From DASSUW01 sp963774155 (GTDB taxonomy: Bacteria; Actinomycetota; Thermoleophilia; Solirubrobacterales; Solirubrobacteraceae), in the NCBI GenBank assembly GCA_963774155.1, contig CAVZDW010000008.1:310001-374000 (forward strand): a stretch of DNA of 64,000 nucleotides, in the 5' to 3' direction. The position numbers and the translations under genes were made by a program. The notes under the pieces are model-generated. The model was given only the letters and a program-made list of their open reading frames with translations. It had not been told where the DNA came from and made no database searches. Shown in pieces: positions 44,112-51,977 of the stretch; positions within the stretch are counted from its first letter, which is position 1, and each line of letters starts with the position of its first letter.

Positions 44112-44121
44112 GTTGCCCTAA
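44108..44121 (+). promoter_or_regulatory. TNAGGTNGCCCTAA box before the PQQ-type dehydrogenase gene
   Basis: TTAGGTTGCCCTAA, arms TTAGG and CCTAA around a 4-nt centre, immediately before the ATG at 44122. It includes a TAGGTT hexamer 7 nt before the ATG. A near-identical box lies at 46268-46281 before the iron-type ABC genes. It resembles half of a DtxR/IdeR iron box but is not a full match. Confidence 0.5.
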
Positions 44122-45258
44122 ATGCGGACCCGGCTCATCGTCATCGCCAGCGTGGCGGCGCTGCTCGTGGTCGCCGCGGTCGCCGTCGGCGGGCTGCGCG
44201 ATCCGCTGGCCGGCGTCGATCCCACGCCGCCGGCGCTGGAGAGCGGGCGCTCGAACGCCTTCGCCGTCGAGCGCATCGCGACGGGCTTCAACCGGCCGAC
44301 GTGGGTCGGCGTCGCCCCCGGGGACCCCGATGCGCTGTGGGTGCTCGAGCAGCCCGGGCGCGTCGTCCGGTTGCGCGACGGCCGGCGCGAGACCGTGATC
44401 GACCTGCAGGACCAGGTCCGCACGAGCTCCGAGCAGGGGCTGCTGGGCCTCGCGTTCCACCCGGACTACGCCCGGAACCGGCGGCTGTATCTGCACTGGA
44501 GCAACCGCGACGGCGACACGCGGGTGGCCGAGTTCCGCAACGGGAAGCCGGTCCGCGAGCTCCTCGCCGTCGAGCAGGTCGAGCCCAACCACAAGGGCGG
44601 CCAGCTCGCCTTCGGGCCCGACGGGCGGCTCTACCTCGGGCTCGGCGACGGCGGCGGAGCCTTTGACCCCGAGCGCTACGCCCAGGACCCGGCCGACCTC
44701 CACGGCAAGCTGCTCTCCGTCGACGTCGAGGCGCCCGAGCCGGAGTGGCGCGTGGATCTGATCGGGCTGCGCAACCCGTGGCGCTTCTCCTTCGACGCGG
44801 CGCTCGGCGAGGTCTGGATCGGCGACGTCGGGCAGGACGACATCGAGGAGATCGACCGTGTCCTGCTGGAGCCCGAGGAGCCGCCCAAGAACCTCGGCTG
44901 GAGCGCGTTCGAGGGCACCGAGCGGATCTCGGAGGGCGACGACGCCCTGGCCGACGGCGACCTCGTCTGGCCCGCCGCCCAGTACACGCACGAGGACGGC
45001 TGCTCGGTGACCGGCGGCTACGTCTACCGCGGCACCGAGCTGCCGAGGCTGCAGGGCCGCTACCTCTACGGCGACTTCTGCTCCGGCACGCTGTGGACGC
45101 TCCGCAGCGCGCCCAAGGGGCGCGCGACGGACGTCCGGCGCGAGCGCGCGGCGGTGCCGCAACTCACCCACATCGGCCCGGACGCCGACGGCGAGCCGCT
45201 GTTCGCCTCGGCCAACGGCGCGCTCTACCGCGCCGTCAGTCCGGGGCGACCGCGCTGA
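44122..45258 (+). CDS. PQQ-dependent sugar dehydrogenase (GSDH family)
   Basis: 378 residues. An N-terminal hydrophobic segment (5-24) would anchor or secrete it. The six-bladed beta-propeller of soluble glucose/sorbosone dehydrogenases is recognisable: RPTWVGVAPGD, EQGLLGLAFHPDY, NHKGGQLAFGPDGRLYLGLGDGGG, GLRNPWRFSFD and YVYRGTELPRLQGRYLYGDFCSG. It probably oxidises a sugar outside the membrane using PQQ. Its 3' end overlaps the convergent ABC ATPase gene by 23 nt. It shares an upstream box with the iron-type importer. Confidence 0.88.
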   Translation: MRTRLIVIASVAALLVVAAVAVGGLRDPLAGVDPTPPALESGRSNAFAVERIATGFNRPTWVGVAPGDPDALWVLEQPGRVVRLRDGRRETVIDLQDQVRTSSEQGLLGLAFHPDYARNRRLYLHWSNRDGDTRVAEFRNGKPVRELLAVEQVEPNHKGGQLAFGPDGRLYLGLGDGGGAFDPERYAQDPADLHGKLLSVDVEAPEPEWRVDLIGLRNPWRFSFDAALGEVWIGDVGQDDIEEIDRVLLEPEEPPKNLGWSAFEGTERISEGDDALADGDLVWPAAQYTHEDGCSVTGGYVYRGTELPRLQGRYLYGDFCSGTLWTLRSAPKGRATDVRRERAAVPQLTHIGPDADGEPLFASANGALYRAVSPGRPR

Positions 45259-46261
45259 CCGGGCCGTCGACCCAGACGCGCACGCGATCGCCGGGGTGCC
45301 ACGCCGGGAAGCCGAGTCTGCGGCTCCGCACGCGCAGGCCGCTGGGCAGCTCGAGATGGACGAGCTGGTCGTGCCCGTAGAACGTGCGGGCGACGACGCG
45401 AGCCTCCACGTGCGGGTCGCGCCCCGGGCCCATGGCGATCGCCACCGACTCTGGCCGGACGACCACGCTGACCGGGCCGTCGAGCTCGGTGCCGAAGCGG
45501 CCCAGCTCGCACTCGACCACGCCCTGGTGAGCCGTGCCGGGGAGGATGTCGGCGTCGCCGAGGAACTCGGCCAGCCAGCGGCTGCCGGGCCGCTCGTAGA
45601 TCTCCTCCGGCGTGCCGACCTGCTCCACGCGGCCCTCGCGCATGACCGCCACCGTCGCGGCGAGGGAGAGCGCCTCGGCCTGGTCGTGCGTGACGAGCAG
45701 CGCGCTCGTCCCGGCCGCACGGAGGATCTCGGTCACGTCGAGGCGCAGCGAGTCGCGCAGGCCGGCGTCGAGCGCGGCGAACGGCTCGTCGAGCAGCACG
45801 ACCTCCGGGTCGGCGGCCAGGGCCCGCGCGAGCGCCACGCGCTGGCTCTCGCCCCCGGACAGCTCGTGCGGGTAGCGGTCGGCATGGCCGGCCAGCCCCA
45901 CGAGCTCCAGGCACTCGGCGACGCGCTCGGGCGTCGCCGCTCCGAAGCCCACGTTGTGGCGCACCGTGAGGTGCGGGAAGAGCGCTCCGTCCTGGAAGAC
46001 CATCCCGATCCGGCGGTGCTCGGGCTCGACCCAGGCGCCGTCGCCCGCGACGTGCCGGCCGGCGATCGTCACCTGGCCCGCGTCGGGCTCCTCGAACCCG
46101 GCGATGACCCGCAGGAGCGTGGTCTTGCCCGATCCGCTCGGGCCGAGCAGCGCCACCAGCTCGCCCGCGCCGACGCGCAGGCTCGCTCCGGCGACGGCCC
46201 GTGTGTGGCCGAACGCCTTCTCGATGCCCACCGCGTCGATGGCATGCACTGCCTGTGGCAC
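45236..46261 (-). CDS. Iron-type ABC importer ATP-binding protein (FbpC-like)
   Basis: 341 residues from the GTG at 46261. Walker A is LLGPSGSGKTTLLR, the Q-loop region is RIGMVFQDGALFPHLTV, the signature is LSGGESQRVALARAL and Walker B is VVLLDEPFAALD. A C-terminal TOBE-like domain (from about 245) is typical of FbpC/PotA ATPases. It is divergent from the binding protein and permease it should serve, with only 19 bp between starts. The start choice is supported by a TACCTT hexamer 7 nt upstream. Confidence 0.9.
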   Translation of the reverse strand: MPQAVHAIDAVGIEKAFGHTRAVAGASLRVGAGELVALLGPSGSGKTTLLRVIAGFEEPDAGQVTIAGRHVAGDGAWVEPEHRRIGMVFQDGALFPHLTVRHNVGFGAATPERVAECLELVGLAGHADRYPHELSGGESQRVALARALAADPEVVLLDEPFAALDAGLRDSLRLDVTEILRAAGTSALLVTHDQAEALSLAATVAVMREGRVEQVGTPEEIYERPGSRWLAEFLGDADILPGTAHQGVVECELGRFGTELDGPVSVVVRPESVAIAMGPGRDPHVEARVVARTFYGHDQLVHLELPSGLRVRSRRLGFPAWHPGDRVRVWVDGPVSAVAPD

Positions 46262-46267
46262 GGTCTG

Positions 46268-46281
46268 TAAGGTAGCCCTAA
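46268..46281. promoter_or_regulatory. Shared divergent box and -10 core between iron-type ABC genes
   Basis: TAAGGTAGCCCTAA. The core TAAGGTA reads TAAGGT on the plus strand, 7 nt before the ATG at 46281, and TACCTT on the minus strand, 7 nt before the GTG at 46261. The extended 14-nt motif matches the box at 44108 at 12 of 14 positions. A bound repressor would block both directions at once. Confidence 0.55.
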
Positions 46282-47315
46282 TGCGCCCGAATCGTTGGAC
46301 GCGGACGAGGCTCGGGGTCCTCGCCGTGGCGATCCTGCTCGTCATCGCCGGCCTCGGGGTTGCCGCATTCGCGCTCGCCGGCTCCGCCGACGTCGTCGTC
46401 TACAACGGGCGCTCGCAGTACGGCGACGAGCAGGCGTTCAAGGCCTTCGAGGAGCAGACGGGGCTCGACGTCGAGCTGCGCGGCGGCACCGCGCCCGAGC
46501 TCTACGAGCGGCTCCGGCGCGAGGGCGAGGACACCGACGCCGACCTGCTCGTGACGACCGACCTCGCGAACCTCTGGCGGGCCGAGGACGCAGGCCTGCT
46601 CGAGCCGGTCCAGACCGACGCGCTGACCGCGAACGTCGCGCCCGGGCTGCACGATCCGGCCGGCGCCTGGTGGGGCATCAGCACGCGCATCCGCACCCCG
46701 ATGCGCTCGACCGAGCGCGTCGACGAGGGGGCCGTGACGAGCTACGAGGATCTCGGCGATCCGCAGTTCCGCGGCAAGCTGTGCCTGCGCACGAGCAACA
46801 ACGAGTACAACCAGTCGTTCGTGGCCGACCGCATCGCCAAGCACGGCGAGGAGGACACGCAGGCGCTGCTCGAGTCGTGGATGGCCAACGAGCCGCAGAT
46901 CCTCGGGTCCGACGTCGACGTGCTCGACGCGATCGTCGCCGGGTCGTGCGACGTCGGCCTCACCAACCACTACTACCTCGGCCGCATGCTCAAGGACGAT
47001 CCCGACGTCCCGGTCGCGCCCGCCTGGCCCGATCAGGACGGCGCGGGCGCCCATACGAACCTGTCGGGCGTCGGGCTCGTCGGGAGTGCCGGCGAGCAGC
47101 GGGCGAACGCGATCCGCCTGATGGAGTTCCTCACCGGCGTCGAGGCGCAGGAGGCGATCGTGGAGAACAGCGAGTTCGCCGCGAATCCCGAGGTCGCGCC
47201 GGCACCGCACATCAGCGACTGGGCCGACGTCAAGACCGATCCGATCGACGTGGAGCAGGCCGGCCCGTCGCTCGAAGCGGCGGTCGCGCTGATGCAGCGC
47301 GTCGGGTGGAAGTAA
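46281..47315 (+). CDS. Iron(III)-type ABC substrate-binding protein (FbpA/FutA-like)
   Basis: 344 residues. An uncleaved-looking helix (11-32) anchors it outside the membrane; there is no lipobox cysteine. The start of the mature fold VVVYNGRSQYGDEQAFKAFEEQTG is characteristic of FbpA/FutA proteins, and adjacent Tyr231-Tyr232 in TNHYYLGRML match the iron-ligating tyrosine pair. GKLCLRTSNNEYNQ is another family block. The ATG overlaps the 14-nt box. Iron is the most likely substrate; other metals are possible. Confidence 0.9.
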   Translation: MRPNRWTRTRLGVLAVAILLVIAGLGVAAFALAGSADVVVYNGRSQYGDEQAFKAFEEQTGLDVELRGGTAPELYERLRREGEDTDADLLVTTDLANLWRAEDAGLLEPVQTDALTANVAPGLHDPAGAWWGISTRIRTPMRSTERVDEGAVTSYEDLGDPQFRGKLCLRTSNNEYNQSFVADRIAKHGEEDTQALLESWMANEPQILGSDVDVLDAIVAGSCDVGLTNHYYLGRMLKDDPDVPVAPAWPDQDGAGAHTNLSGVGLVGSAGEQRANAIRLMEFLTGVEAQEAIVENSEFAANPEVAPAPHISDWADVKTDPIDVEQAGPSLEAAVALMQRVGWK

Positions 47316-48937
47316 CCACCCGCCGCCGCGTCTCCGGCTGGACGGTCGCCTCCGTCGCCGTCGCGGCGCTCGTCCTGGCGCCGCTGCTCGTGCTGCCGGC
47401 GTCGTTCCTCGGGCAGGACGAGGCGTTCGACTCGATCGCCGCGAGCCTGCTCCCCGAGGCGCTGCGGGCGACGCTCGTGCTGGCCGCCGGGGTCGGGCTC
47501 GGCACGCTGCTCCTGGGCGGCGCCCTGGCGGCGCTGATCTCCTTCTACGACTTCCCGGGACGGCGCTGGCTCGACTGGGCGCTCGTGCTGCCGATGGCGA
47601 TGCCCGCCTACGTGCTCGTCTTCGTGCTGCTGGGGCAGTACGACGCGGCGGCGCTCGGGCTGCGGCTGCCGGAGCTGCGGTCGACGCTCGGGACGATCTC
47701 GGTGCTCACGCTCGTGCTCTACCCGTACGTGTACGTGCTGGCGAGGAGCGCGTTCCTGGGCCAGTCGCGGCAGGCGTTCGAGGCGGCGCGGACGCTCGGG
47801 CTCTCCCACGTCGGTGCGGTGCGGCGCGTGGCGCTGCCCCTCGCCCGGCCCGCGCTGGCCGGCGGCGTGGCGCTCGCCGTGATGGAGGCGATCGCTGACT
47901 TCGGCGCCGTCAACCTCCTCAACTACCGCGCGCTGACCGACGCGATCTACCGCGTCTGGTACGGCACGTTCGACCAGGCCGCCGGGCTCCAGCTGGCCTC
48001 GGTCCTCGTGGCGCTGGCGCTCGCGCTCGTCGTCCTCGAGCAGCTCCTGCGCGGCCGGCGGCGGTACGTCCAGGCGCTCGCGCGCGGGGACGCGGTCGTG
48101 CCGCGACCGCTGCGGGGCCCGGCCGCGTGGCTCGCTCCCGTGCTGCCCGTGCTGCTGCTGGCCGCCGTGGTGGCGATGCCGGTCGTCCAGCTGCTGATCT
48201 GGGCGCTCGGCGCGCTCGGCGACGGCGCCTCGGCCGGCGCGCTGGCCCGCGCGACGGTCAACAGCCTGCTGCTCGCGGCGGTGGCCGCGGTGGTGGCGGT
48301 GGCGGCCGCGACGGTCGTGGCCTACGGGCCGCGCGTGCATCCCTCGCGGGTGGCGCGCTGGGCGGCGCGCGGGAGCTCGCTCGGCTACGCGCTGCCCGGG
48401 ACCGTCGTCGCCGTGGCCGTGTACGTGCCGCTGTCCTGGCTGGAGCGCCGCATCGACGATGTGGCGGGGACGGGCCTCCTGCTGACCGGCACGGCCGTCG
48501 GGCTCGTGCTCGCCTACGTCGTGCGCTTCCACGGCCTGGCGCTGTTCGCCGTGCAGTCGCGGATGGGCCGGATCGAGCCGTCGCTCGACGAGGCGGCGCG
48601 CAGCCTGGGGGCGGACCGCACGCGGCTGCTCACCGATGTCCACCTCCCGCTCCTCTGGCCGGGGATCGCCACCGCGGGGCTGCTCGTCTTCGTCGAGGTG
48701 ATGAAGGAGCTGCCCGCCACGGCGCTCCTGCGGCCGCTCGGCGGCGACACGCTCGCCATCACCGTGTGGGAGGCGACGAAGGAGTCGCGCTTCGACACCG
48801 CGGCGCTCCCGGCGCTGCTCATCGTCGCCGTCGGGCTGGTGCCCGTGGTGGCGGCGATCCGGCTGTCTCGCGGACTGGCCGATCGGCCGCCGGAAGCTGA
48901 CCGAACGGCCGTCGCTCCAGCCGTCCCCGCCGCGTAA
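47306..48937 (+). CDS. Iron-type ABC importer permease (FbpB-like, double module)
   Basis: 543 residues with about twelve helices: two fused permease modules, as in FbpB/SfuB. Each has the EAA loop that contacts the ATPase: EAARTLGLSHVGAVRRVALPL near residue 155 and DEAARSLGADRTRLLTDVHLPL near 430. The GTG start at 47306 overlaps the binding-protein gene by 10 nt. With the divergent ATPase these three genes make a complete importer. Confidence 0.92.
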   Translation: MEVTTRRRVSGWTVASVAVAALVLAPLLVLPASFLGQDEAFDSIAASLLPEALRATLVLAAGVGLGTLLLGGALAALISFYDFPGRRWLDWALVLPMAMPAYVLVFVLLGQYDAAALGLRLPELRSTLGTISVLTLVLYPYVYVLARSAFLGQSRQAFEAARTLGLSHVGAVRRVALPLARPALAGGVALAVMEAIADFGAVNLLNYRALTDAIYRVWYGTFDQAAGLQLASVLVALALALVVLEQLLRGRRRYVQALARGDAVVPRPLRGPAAWLAPVLPVLLLAAVVAMPVVQLLIWALGALGDGASAGALARATVNSLLLAAVAAVVAVAAATVVAYGPRVHPSRVARWAARGSSLGYALPGTVVAVAVYVPLSWLERRIDDVAGTGLLLTGTAVGLVLAYVVRFHGLALFAVQSRMGRIEPSLDEAARSLGADRTRLLTDVHLPLLWPGIATAGLLVFVEVMKELPATALLRPLGGDTLAITVWEATKESRFDTAALPALLIVAVGLVPVVAAIRLSRGLADRPPEADRTAVAPAVPAA

Positions 48938-48953
48938 CGTCGTCCTCGTGCGG

Positions 48954-48984
48954 GCGAGACCATCGGACACCCCGGAGGTCTCGC
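48954..48984 (+). terminator. Hairpin after the permease gene
   Basis: Perfect 8-bp arms GCGAGACC and GGTCTCGC with a 15-nt loop, 16 nt after the permease stop. No T-run follows. It probably ends or stabilises the importer transcript. Confidence 0.45.
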
Positions 48985-49028
48985 TCCGCATCCAATCGCG
49001 CCGCCGTCGCTGACTCGGTCAAGTTCGT

Positions 49029-49057
49029 CGCTGTTCCGGCCGATTCCGGTAACAGCG
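49029..49057 (+). promoter_or_regulatory. Hairpin abutting the GGDEF-EAL start codon
   Basis: CGCTGTT-CCGG pairs with CCGG-T-AACAGCG (one bulged T, 6-nt loop CCGATT), and the last paired base is immediately followed by the ATG. If transcribed, the stem could hide the start from ribosomes; as DNA it could be an operator. Confidence 0.45.
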
Positions 49058-50407
49058 ATGTCCACGGCGCGTACGCATGCTCCCGGCGAGATCGCCTACC
49101 TCGCTTATCACGATCCGCTGACGGGGCTGGCGAACCGCTCGGCCCTCGAGGACGCTCTGGCGGGCGCCGTGGTCGAGGCGCGCACGACCGGCACCTCCGT
49201 CGCGCTCGCGTACATCGACCTCAACGAGTTCAAGCGCGTCAACGACTCGCTCGGGCACGACCTCGGCGACGAGCTGCTCTGCCAGGTGGCCGAGCGGCTG
49301 CGGCACGCGGTACGCCCGAACGACCTCGTGGTGCGCCAGGGCGGCGACGAGTTCCTCGTCCTCATCCGCGACCTGCCCGCGGCCGGGCGCGACATCGCCG
49401 AGGCGGTCGGCCAGCGCATCGCCGACCTCATGCACGCGCCGTTCGCCCTCGGCGCGGCCGAGCTGCTGGTCGACGCCGCCATCGGCATCAGCCTGTTCCC
49501 GGACGACGCCGAGACGCCGGAGTCGCTGCGCAAGCACGCCGACGCCGCCATGTACGAGGCCAAGGCCGAGGGCGGCGGGGTCAACCTCTACGGCGCGGGC
49601 ACGGCCGATCCGATCGCCCGCCTCGAGCTGGCGGCGCGGCTGCGGCGCGGGATCGAGCGCGGCGAGCTCGAGCTCCACCACCAGCCGATCTACCGCCTGT
49701 CCGACCGCGGGATGATGGGCGTCGAGTCCCTCGTCCGCTGGCGCGACCCGTCGCGCGGCGGCGCCCTCGTGCCGCCGGGCGAGTTCATCCCCGTCGCCGA
49801 GCGCACCGGCGTCATCGAGGCGCTGGGGGATTGGGTCCTGCGCGAGGTCTGCGCCCAGGCGGCTTCGTGGGCCGAGGCCGGGCTCTACCCGAACGTCGGC
49901 TTCAACGTCTCCCCGCGCCAGCTGCGCCGCCGCGACGTCGCCCGCCGCTTCGCGGACATCGTCAACGCCTACGGGATCGAGCCGGGCCGCTTCGTGCTGG
50001 AGATCACCGAGTCGGCGTGGTCGCTCGAGGCCTCGCGGCTGCTGCCGGTGCTCGGCGAGCTGCGCGCCGCGGGCTTCGCGCTCGCCATCGACGACTTCGG
50101 CGCCGGCTACTCGTCGCTCTGGCGCCTGCGCGAGCTCCCCGTCCAGATCATCAAGGTCGACCGCGCGTTCCTGGCCGGCGTCCCGAGCGAGCCCCAGGCC
50201 ACCGCCGTCTACTCCGCGATCCTCCAGCTCGCCGACGCGTGCGGCTGCGACGTCGTGGCCGAGGGCGTCGAGGAGCCCGAGCACGCGGAGTTCCTCACCG
50301 CGTCCGGCTGCCGCATCGCCCAGGGCTTCCACTTCAGCCGCCCGGTCCCGGCGAGGGACGTGACGGCCCTGCTCGAGGCGTCGATCGCGCCCGAGCGCCG
50401 TCGGTAG
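49058..50407 (+). CDS. GGDEF-EAL cyclic-di-GMP enzyme
   Basis: 449 residues. The GGDEF domain begins almost at the N-terminus (YHDPLTGLANR at 17-27) and has an intact GGDEF at 95-99 with an RxxD product-inhibition site (Arg86-Asp89) five residues before it. The EAL domain has ESLVRW (Glu223 kept), FNVSPRQL, EITES, DDFGAGYSSL and KVDRAF, all catalytic positions present. There is no sensory domain and no membrane helix. It could make or degrade c-di-GMP; net activity cannot be read from the sequence. Confidence 0.95.
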   Translation: MSTARTHAPGEIAYLAYHDPLTGLANRSALEDALAGAVVEARTTGTSVALAYIDLNEFKRVNDSLGHDLGDELLCQVAERLRHAVRPNDLVVRQGGDEFLVLIRDLPAAGRDIAEAVGQRIADLMHAPFALGAAELLVDAAIGISLFPDDAETPESLRKHADAAMYEAKAEGGGVNLYGAGTADPIARLELAARLRRGIERGELELHHQPIYRLSDRGMMGVESLVRWRDPSRGGALVPPGEFIPVAERTGVIEALGDWVLREVCAQAASWAEAGLYPNVGFNVSPRQLRRRDVARRFADIVNAYGIEPGRFVLEITESAWSLEASRLLPVLGELRAAGFALAIDDFGAGYSSLWRLRELPVQIIKVDRAFLAGVPSEPQATAVYSAILQLADACGCDVVAEGVEEPEHAEFLTASGCRIAQGFHFSRPVPARDVTALLEASIAPERRR

Positions 50408-50439
50408 CCGCGTCCTTTCGCTACCCTTCGACGTCGCCC

Positions 50440-50643
50440 ATGGCCGTTCCCAAGCAGAAGCAATCGCACTCGCGCACGAGCAAGCGCCGGTCGCAGCACA
50501 AGATCTCCGCTCCCGCGGTGAACGCGTGCCCGCAGTGCCACCAGCCGCGACGGCCGCACCGGGTGTGCCCGCACTGCGGCACCTACGCCGGCCGCGGTGT
50601 CGTGGACGTCTCGCACGACCACGATCACGACCACGACCACTAG
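50440..50643 (+). CDS. rpmF: 50S ribosomal protein L32 with His-Asp tail
   Basis: 67 residues beginning MAVPKQKQSHSRTSKRRSQH, the classic L32 start. Cys30/33 and Cys43/46 form a zinc ribbon. After the usual end (near VVDVS) there is an added HDHDHDHDH tail that could bind metal. It starts the core run rpmF-plsX-acpP-rnc-smc, 6 nt before plsX. A TACCCT lies 12 nt before the ATG. Confidence 0.95.
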   Translation: MAVPKQKQSHSRTSKRRSQHKISAPAVNACPQCHQPRRPHRVCPHCGTYAGRGVVDVSHDHDHDHDH

Positions 50644-50649
50644 CCAGCG

Positions 50650-51693
50650 ATGACCGGCGAGGTGACCGTCGCGGTCGACGCGAACGGCGCCGACCTGGGT
50701 CCCGCTGAGGTTGCTCGCGGCGCGGCGCTCGTCGCCGACGCCCAGACGCGCGTGCTGCTCTTCGGCCCGAAGGCCGAGATGGGCGACGTGCCGTCGCACG
50801 TCGAGGTCGTCGACTCGGCGGTCTCGATCGCCAAGGATCCCGACCCGGCGCGCGCGGTCCGGCGCACGCCCGACGCCTCGATCGTGCAGGCCGTCGAGGC
50901 GGTGGCGAGCGGCAGGGCCGACGCGCTCGTCTCCGGGGGCTCGACCGGCGCCGCCCTCGCGGCCTCGCTCTTCCGCATCAAGCGCGCTCGCGGCGTGCAT
51001 CGCCCGGCGCTGGCCATCGTCGTGCCGGTCCCCAAGGCGCCGTTCCTGCTCCTCGACGCGGGCGCCAACGTCGAGGTCCGGCCCGAGCACCTCGTCCAGT
51101 TCGCGCACATGGGCGCGGCCTTCATGGAGGTCGTGATGGGCGTCGAACGGCCGCGCGTGGCGCTCCTCTCCAACGGCGCCGAGGCCACGAAGGGGCCGGA
51201 GATCGTCGTCGTCGCCCACGCGGCCCTCACCCAGCGGCCCGGCGACCTCAACTTCGTCGGCAACGTCGAGGGCTTCGCGATCGGCACCGGCGTGGCCGAC
51301 GTGATCGTGGCCGACGGCTACGCGGGCAACGTCGCGCTGAAGGTCATGGAGGGCACCTCGGCGGCGCTGCTGGGAGCCGTCCGCGGCGCCGCCATGTCCT
51401 CGACGCGCGCGAAGCTCGGCGGCCTCCTGCTCAAGCCGGCGCTGCGCGGCCTGCGCGACGAGATCGACCCGCAGGAGGCGGGCGGCGCCGTCCTGCTCGG
51501 GCTCCGGCGCCTCGGCGTCGTCCCGCACGGCTCCTTCGAGGCCCGCGGCTTCGCCCGCGCGATCGAGGTCGCCGCTCGCGGCGTGCGGCTCGACGTCGCC
51601 GGCCGGACCCACGAGCGGCTCGCCGCGGCCGGCGCCCTCCGGAGTACCGAAATGGTGTCCGAGGGGGCCGCTAGCTTGCCGGAGCAGTCATGA
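50650..51693 (+). CDS. plsX: Phosphate acyltransferase PlsX
   Basis: 347 residues. The N-terminus VTVAVDANGADLGPAEVARGA corresponds to the usual DAMGGDxxP block with two substitutions. SGGSTGAALAAS, NGAEATKGPE, NFVGNVEG and VIVADGYAGNVALKVMEG are conserved. It makes acyl-phosphate from acyl-ACP for phospholipid synthesis. The stop overlaps the acpP ATG (ATGA). Confidence 0.94.
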   Translation: MTGEVTVAVDANGADLGPAEVARGAALVADAQTRVLLFGPKAEMGDVPSHVEVVDSAVSIAKDPDPARAVRRTPDASIVQAVEAVASGRADALVSGGSTGAALAASLFRIKRARGVHRPALAIVVPVPKAPFLLLDAGANVEVRPEHLVQFAHMGAAFMEVVMGVERPRVALLSNGAEATKGPEIVVVAHAALTQRPGDLNFVGNVEGFAIGTGVADVIVADGYAGNVALKVMEGTSAALLGAVRGAAMSSTRAKLGGLLLKPALRGLRDEIDPQEAGGAVLLGLRRLGVVPHGSFEARGFARAIEVAARGVRLDVAGRTHERLAAAGALRSTEMVSEGAASLPEQS

Positions 51694-51974
51694 CGCGAGA
51701 CGAGGTCCTCGAGCTGATCCGTGCCCATCTTGCCGACGAGCTGCAGCTCGACCCGGCACGCATCACGGAGTCCACCCACTTCCGCGAGGACCTCTCGGCG
51801 GACTCGCTCGACCTCTACACGCTCGTGCAGGAGCTCGAGGACACCTACGGGATCAAGATGTCCGACGAGGAGGCTGCGCGGATCCAGACCGTGGGTGCCG
51901 CGATCGACTTCGTGCTGGCCCACCCGCCGTCCGCCGCAGCGGGCGGAGCCGTCGACCGCGAGCCGGGATCCTGA
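51690..51974 (+). CDS. acpP: Acyl carrier protein
   Basis: 94 residues. The phosphopantetheine site is Ser39 in LSADSLDLYTLVQELED. The acidic four-helix core is normal in length, followed by an extra 15-residue Ala/Gly tail (PPSAAAGGAVDREPGS). It carries growing acyl chains. Its TGA is in the same frame as rnc, which follows directly. Confidence 0.95.
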   Translation: MTRDEVLELIRAHLADELQLDPARITESTHFREDLSADSLDLYTLVQELEDTYGIKMSDEEAARIQTVGAAIDFVLAHPPSAAAGGAVDREPGS

Positions 51975-51977
51975 CCG

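Noticed and set aside
44108..44121. Canonical DtxR/IdeR 19-bp operator
   Set aside because: Half-sites TTAGG and CCTAA are present but 5 bp closer than in the known operator, so it is reported only as a related or new box.
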